Part shown: positions 60,420 through 64,000 of the stretch, piece after piece
Numbering within the stretch: the first letter of the stretch is position 1
Layout: the number at the start of each line of letters is the position of its first letter
From: Acidovorax soli
GTDB taxonomy: Bacteria; Pseudomonadota; Gammaproteobacteria; Burkholderiales; Burkholderiaceae_C
NCBI RefSeq assembly: GCF_014207955.1
Contig: NZ_JACHLK010000006.1
Coordinates: forward strand, 1-64,000
Direction: 5' to 3'
DNA length: 64,000 nucleotides
Translations under genes and position numbers: made by a program
Notes under the pieces: generated by a model
What the model saw: only the letters and a program-made list of their open reading frames with translations
Database searches by the model: none
What the model was told of the DNA's origin: nothing

Positions 60420-60443
60420 AAAAAGGCCCCGAAGGGCCTTTTT
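60420..60443. terminator. Bidirectional intrinsic terminator between convergent genes
   Basis: AAAAAGGCCC (60420-60429), loop CGAA, GGGCCTTTTT (60434-60443). It has uridine runs on both strands and sits between the convergent genes ending at 60307 and 60473, so it can serve both. Confidence 0.9.
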
Positions 60444-60472
60444 CTTTGTCTTCGAAAGGCGGTCTGTCGCCC

Positions 60473-61648
60473 TTACCAGATCTTTCCTTTGTTGATGAAG
60501 GAGCCGTTGCTGTTCCGGTAGCCGAAGTAGATTTCGACATTGAAGGCACGCAGGTCTTCCACAGACAGGTCCAACGAAGGCGAGAACTTGAGTGAGGTGG
60601 CGTTGGTGATCTGGCTCGAGTACGCAACCGTATCGGGGTTCGGCACGACCAGTTGGGCCCAGGAGTCGACCTTGCGGAAGAACCAGACATCTGTCGTGAA
60701 GAAGAGGCCATTGGCAGGAATGCGCGCTGCAATCCAGACACTGGTCTTTTCAGCGGCGGCCACCGCAGCACTGGTCTGCTCCAGGGTAATGTCCAGCTTG
60801 AGAGGCTGACCGGCCGCAGACACCACAGTGGTCGTGACCACACCAGGCGTGGTGGGCGTCGTTGGCGTGGTAGGCGTCGTCGGCGTGGTGGGGGTCGTCG
60901 GAGTGGTCGGAGTCGTCGGGGTGGTAGGCGTCGTTGGCGATGCCGCATCCACGGGGTCCGGGAAGGGGCTGGTGGTCCAAGAGATCTTGGCATAGCCGGC
61001 CGCGTACTTGGGCATGTCCACGTCGATGGCGCCCTGGTAGTCGAAGAGCGCGGCGCCGCTCAGCTGGCGCACGTAGAGCCACTTGCCCTGGTCGGTGCTG
61101 CTGCGGTTGGCATCGAGCTGGCCACCCACGAAGCGCAGGGTACCGCCACCATCGTGCACGACGAAGTGGTCGACATCTTCATTGACCAGGCGCGCAAACG
61201 AGGTGTCGATGCGCTCGTTGACCTGGGCAGCCGAGTACTCGGCACCGCTCAGGGGGGCGACACGGGTTGGCTCCTTGCCGTAGCGCAGCACGAAGGCCGA
61301 CTGGGTGCCCTGGGGTGCATAGCCCGAGAACAGGAAGGAACGCGAACCTGCAGGAATATAGACTTTGAACTCCTGGCTTTGCATCTGGAAGCCAGTGAAC
61401 TCAGGCAGAGAGAGGGATCCCCCGCCAGGGAAGGCACAGCCGCCGGTGCCAAAGCCGATTGCGCAACCGGTCACGCCGGTAGGATCGTACTGGGCCTTGA
61501 AGCCGACCTTGGTGTCAAAGGTGTAGTTGAAGCTGCCAGGCGCTGGAGGCAGGGCGATCTTGTGTGCAGACTGGTGCATCGACACGAAGTTCGCGGCCTG
61601 GGCAAACGTACCCATCGCAGCCAAAAAAATAACAATTAGATACCGCAT
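60473..61648 (-). CDS. Hypothetical exported protein with a Thr-Thr-Pro repeat linker
   Basis: A 391-aa exported protein that I do not recognise. The signal peptide is at residues 1-18 (MRYLIVIFLAAMGTFAQA). An N-terminal domain (about 20-220) contains two close cysteines (GCAIGFGTGGCAF, about 60-72) and is beta-rich. A linker of ten Thr-Thr-Pro repeats (encoded at 60845-60934) follows, then a C-terminal domain (about 270-391) with VWIAARIPANGLFFTTDVWFF (trimmed) and a FGYRNSNG end. Two domains separated by a stiff TTP linker suggest an extended surface or periplasmic protein. The ATG at 61648 begins the signal peptide; a GTG just upstream is less likely. Confidence 0.65.
   Translation of the reverse strand: MRYLIVIFLAAMGTFAQAANFVSMHQSAHKIALPPAPGSFNYTFDTKVGFKAQYDPTGVTGCAIGFGTGGCAFPGGGSLSLPEFTGFQMQSQEFKVYIPAGSRSFLFSGYAPQGTQSAFVLRYGKEPTRVAPLSGAEYSAAQVNERIDTSFARLVNEDVDHFVVHDGGGTLRFVGGQLDANRSSTDQGKWLYVRQLSGAALFDYQGAIDVDMPKYAAGYAKISWTTSPFPDPVDAASPTTPTTPTTPTTPTTPTTPTTPTTPTTPTTPGVVTTTVVSAAGQPLKLDITLEQTSAAVAAAEKTSVWIAARIPANGLFFTTDVWFFRKVDSWAQLVVPNPDTVAYSSQITNATSLKFSPSLDLSVEDLRAFNVEIYFGYRNSNGSFINKGKIW
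60845..60934 (-). repeat. Tandem 9-bp repeat encoding (Thr-Thr-Pro)10
   Basis: Ten consecutive 9-bp units encode Thr-Thr-Pro between the two domains of the 391-aa exported protein. Synonymous codons vary between units, so the repeat is old enough to have drifted or is kept for protein reasons. It could still vary in unit number between strains. Confidence 0.85.
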
Positions 61649-61664
61649 TGCATCCACCCAAAAA

Positions 61665-61698
61665 AAAAAGGCCGCGAGCTCTCGCCGGCGGCCTTTTT
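61665..61698 (-). terminator. Intrinsic terminator of the 390-aa exported protein gene
   Basis: GGCCGC (61670-61675) pairs with GCGGCC (61688-61693). On the minus strand the stem is followed by a long uridine run (nine or more), and the plus-strand side has TTTTT. It lies 17 bp after the stop of the gene at 61716-62888. Confidence 0.88.
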
Positions 61699-61715
61699 AC
61701 GAGAATCGCAACTTC

Positions 61716-62888
61716 TTAGTTAGAAGGAGCGTAGTGCCACGTGACTTCTGGGCCAATCGTGTTGATGTAGGTAACGATGCCAGGACCGCCCGACTTGCCC
61801 AGGTTCACAGAAGGAGCCGAGGTTTGGCCAACGGAAACCGTTGGGTTGGCGTAGCGAACGTTAGCCCAGCCAGCGGTGAACGAACCCACGCTGATCTGGC
61901 TGCCGAAAGCCAGCCAGTCGTGTTCGAACACGCTGGTGACCGATGCGGCTGGCAGAGGCGAGATGTTGAACGCTGGGCCGGTGATGCGGTTTTCGCTGTA
62001 GTCGAACACGTCAGCCGTGATAGCAACCTTCGTTGGGAAGGGGTACTGACCGCTGATGACGTTACGGTACGTCAGCTTCGTGGGGAACGTGAAGGACACC
62101 AGCGAAGATTGCGTGCCGCCGACCACGTAAGGCACGACGAACGAGGTCTTCCACAGTGCGTCTTCGATGTCAGCAACGGTAGCTTGCGAACGTGGAGCGC
62201 CCAGGCTGGAGTCAACACCGATGTTTTGCTTGATGCGGTTGTTGTAGTCAGCCAGTGCCAGGGTAGGCAGCGAAGCGTTTTGGCCGTTCAGCGGGTTGGA
62301 GATGGTCAGGAAACCAGCCAGCACGTTAGGCGTGTTGGTGTCAGCAACCACTGCTGGAGCAGCGTCGAACGCAGCCTTGATGGCAGCCTTGGACACGCCA
62401 GGAGCGTTAGGAGCGATGTCGAATGCTTGCGATTCGATGATCGTGATGTAACCAATGTTGGTCAGAGGCGAACGGCCTTCGCCAGCACCGCTCACGATCA
62501 CTGCTGGGGTAGCAGCGGAAGCGAAGTTGTTGGAGTTAGGCAGCAGGATCGAATCGTCAGCAGACGTCACGACCGAGCGGGTCGTTTGGCCATTGGCACC
62601 GGCAGCTTGGCTGGCCAGGGTACCGACCCACACGTCACCAGGCGACAGGTAGATCAAGAAGTCAAGACGTTCTTCAGAGCGCTCGTTGTCGTGGATCACG
62701 ACCTTGGCCACCACGGATTGCGTCAGGCTCGTGTTGATAACCTTCAACTCACTTTGCCATCCCCCACCGATGAAATAGGAGGGAGCAACCAGCAAATCGC
62801 CCAAGCCGGCGTGATTCACGGTCACAGCATTTGCAGCACCAGCAGCGAGCATGGCGCCCATTGCTACAGCAAGAAGTTTCTTCTTCAT
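61716..62888 (-). CDS. Putatively abundant exported 390-aa surface protein
   Basis: A 390-aa exported protein. The signal peptide is MKKKLLAVAMGAMLAAGAANA (trimmed; residues 1-20 or so). The mature part is beta-rich, contains no cysteine that I can see, and has a VNHAGLGDLLVAPSYFIGGGWQSEL-like start and a TWHYAPSN end. I do not recognise a named family. Lower GC at third positions and repeated use of a few codons, like the S-layer-like gene, suggest high expression. A candidate Crp site and the shared AAACTTGTAAAG element lie upstream, and a strong terminator follows. The ATG at 62888 is chosen for its GGAG site. Confidence 0.68.
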   Translation of the reverse strand: MKKKLLAVAMGAMLAAGAANAVTVNHAGLGDLLVAPSYFIGGGWQSELKVINTSLTQSVVAKVVIHDNERSEERLDFLIYLSPGDVWVGTLASQAAGANGQTTRSVVTSADDSILLPNSNNFASAATPAVIVSGAGEGRSPLTNIGYITIIESQAFDIAPNAPGVSKAAIKAAFDAAPAVVADTNTPNVLAGFLTISNPLNGQNASLPTLALADYNNRIKQNIGVDSSLGAPRSQATVADIEDALWKTSFVVPYVVGGTQSSLVSFTFPTKLTYRNVISGQYPFPTKVAITADVFDYSENRITGPAFNISPLPAASVTSVFEHDWLAFGSQISVGSFTAGWANVRYANPTVSVGQTSAPSVNLGKSGGPGIVTYINTIGPEVTWHYAPSN

Positions 62889-63261
62889 CACAGATTTCTC
62901 CATAAAAATTAAAAAAAGCACCTGAGCAAGCCCACACTCATAGCTTTACAAGTTTACACCAGATACTTCAACAATCCGCCCCGCGTACACAATCTAGACA
63001 AGCGGACTCTATGGACTGTTGATTCGCATCCTACACAATCGCCCCCCGGTTTGCGCAGGGGGGCGCAGATAAAATGTGTTTGGTGTCACAACTAGGGCGA
63101 TGGATGTTGCACCTCTGCAACAAGCGCCCATTGTCCTTTTCCCAGGCAGACACGGCAAGCCTGCGGCCTGCCCCCTCGCGGCACAGCGGGATGGCTCCCA
63201 CCCGAAGATGTCCCTGGCGAGCGTTGCCGCACGGCCCGACCGCTGCCGCCAACTCCGCCCA
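62889..63261. promoter_or_regulatory. Leader/promoter region of the 390-aa surface protein gene
   Basis: This 373-bp gap contains several elements. A copy of CTTTACAAGTTT (62944-62955), identical to one upstream of the S-layer-like gene, lies 56 bp before the ATG. A perfect 8-bp hairpin, CGCCCCCC (63040-63047) with GGGGGGCG (63058-63065), follows. A candidate Crp site, TGTGT-TTGGTG-TCACA, is at 63075-63090. No -35/-10 pair is clear and no ORF is credible. The remaining 170 bp near the lipoprotein gene's end show nothing obvious. Confidence 0.5.
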
Positions 63262-63771
63262 TCAGCGCGACTTCAGGACAGGATCGAGGTTGACATGCCT
63301 CCACTGCCCATCCACCTCCAGCCAGATGTCCGAATCACGGACCGTGGAGTCGGCCTTCTTTCCGGTCGGATCGCTCAGGACCCGTTCAACGTCCACGATG
63401 ACATGCTTGCCATCCTGCACTACATCGTGCACCTTGAAGGATTTCAAGGTCCAGGCTTTCACATGGTATTCCGCGTAGAACTTGGCATCCGTACGGCTGG
63501 AGTCGATCCCGCTCTCCAGCTCGTAGCGCAGAGCCCAATTTCGGTCCGCATGGGCTTGCCAGTAACGCTTGAAATTGGTAAGCACGCCAAACTGTGCCAA
63601 CTTTGGCTCCAGCGCCGCCGACTCGAAGACGATGCCCAAGGGCTTGGACGCCGCGGCCGCCTGGGCGGTCCCCGCAGCGGCGGCGGGCTGCTGGGTGGCG
63701 CAGCCTGCAAGCCAGGGCACCACCGCGACCATGGCGGTGGCAAGCGTGATCTTTCGTGCAATATTCTTCAT
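63262..63771 (-). CDS. Lipoprotein with NTF2-like (Cds6-type) domain
   Basis: A 169-aa lipoprotein. The lipobox LAGC is at residues 21-24 after a short hydrophobic signal, then an Ala-rich linker (about 28-45). The C-terminal domain (about 55-169) has an LTNFKRYWQAHADRNWALRYE (trimmed) helix and a beta-rich end with VDGQWRHVNLDPVL. That layout resembles the NTF2-like/Cds6 domain found at the C-terminus of some L,D-transpeptidases. No catalytic residues are evident, so a binding role in the envelope is likely. The outer-membrane destination (residue after Cys is Ala) is inferred. Confidence 0.65.
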   Translation of the reverse strand: MKNIARKITLATAMVAVVPWLAGCATQQPAAAAGTAQAAAASKPLGIVFESAALEPKLAQFGVLTNFKRYWQAHADRNWALRYELESGIDSSRTDAKFYAEYHVKAWTLKSFKVHDVVQDGKHVIVDVERVLSDPTGKKADSTVRDSDIWLEVDGQWRHVNLDPVLKSR

Positions 63772-63804
63772 GGGTCTAGAGAGATAGTGTGGATCTTCAA
63801 CGAA

Positions 63805-64000
63805 TCACCGAGGGTGACCCGCACGGGGTGACGGCTCTTGCAATGTGTGAAAGAGAACCAATGGGATGTGGGCGACCTGCTGATAGTTCACATCAATGGT
63901 GCCTCCCGCACCACTTCGGCGCAATGCCTCGGCCTGCAGCAGAACAAATGAGGCCGTGCTCGCGAACGAACTGTTCGTCTGCGGCACCGGAGCGCTCAGG
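63805..64000 (-). CDS. Possible 3' end of a gene running off the window
   Basis: A frame open from the window edge down to a TGA at 63805 encodes about 64 residues, ending TLQEPSPRAGHPR. It contains FVLLQAEALRRSGAGG and IDVNYQQVAHIPLVLF segments that look protein-like, with mixed hydrophobicity. I do not recognise a family, and no start is visible inside the window. It could equally be chance; the rest of the gene would decide. Confidence 0.3.
   Translation of the reverse strand, partial: LSAPVPQTNSSFASTASFVLLQAEALRRSGAGGTIDVNYQQVAHIPLVLFHTLQEPSPRAGHPR

Overview
The window is high-GC, densely coded DNA that looks like Burkholderiales, most likely Comamonadaceae (Acidovorax/Comamonas/Delftia type). 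The argument rests on gene content and style: a FadB with the dehydrogenase half first, SlmA close to ArgB, a TctD/TctE-type two-component pair, a FecR + CHASE2-cyclase operon, and GC-rich hairpin repeats between genes. I saw no tRNA, rRNA, CRISPR array, prophage or intact insertion sequence.

Layout. (1) 152-10312, all minus strand: a beta-oxidation block (TetR regulator, acyl-CoA dehydrogenase, DUF2147 protein, FadB-type bifunctional enzyme, hotdog protein, thiolase, then alpha/beta hydrolase, thioesterase and crotonase), with a TetR-style palindrome in front of the regulator. (2) 10537-15899: housekeeping and regulation (slmA, sensor kinase and response regulator, argB, a WecA-type sugar-phosphate transferase). 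(3) 16096-24926: a type I secretion operon with TWO consecutive PrtD-type ABC proteins, an HlyD adaptor and a TolC protein. It is led by a 202-aa protein that looks like the N-terminal half of a TnpB (IS605 OrfB) with no RuvC nuclease, and is preceded by a serralysin-like metalloprotease and a 46-aa ORF. (4) 25200-26321: YfaP/DUF2135 exported protein. (5) 26634-36001, plus strand: TetR regulator and a catabolic operon in the order SDR, carboxyltransferase, acyl-CoA dehydrogenase, enoyl-CoA hydratase, biotin carboxylase. This matches the acyclic-terpene (atu) gene order and is followed by a second dehydrogenase and a BKACE enzyme. (6) 36055-46350: a surface-protein region. Three proteins share one N-terminal domain, and two of them end in a tail resembling the secretion signal of Caulobacter RsaA. 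With them lie a protein-lysine-methyltransferase-like enzyme and a Slam/DUF560-like outer-membrane protein. (7) 46406-51050: a CHASE2 nucleotide cyclase and FecR protein, divergent from a Crp/Fnr regulator, with an exact TGTGA-N6-TCACA palindrome between them. (8) 51119-59186, plus strand: an ABC-dependent glycan export and modification operon (permease, Wzt ATPase, acetyltransferase, methyltransferases, acyltransferase-like protein, glycosyltransferases). (9) 59411-63771: exported proteins, a putatively abundant 390-aa surface protein and a lipoprotein.

Most interesting reading: regions 3, 6, 7 and part of 9 may form one surface-layer system. The 736-aa S-layer-like protein and its 552-aa relative would be substrates of the tandem-ABC secretion operon. 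Near-consensus Crp sites lie upstream of the secretion operon, both S-layer-like genes, the 390-aa protein and the FecR/cyclase operon, which points to control by the Crp-family regulator encoded here. The nuclease-less TnpB-like protein is translationally coupled to the transporter, and its start codon sits inside a 14-bp inverted repeat, so it is the strongest candidate for an undescribed component. All of this comes from reading the sequence by eye, with no database search.
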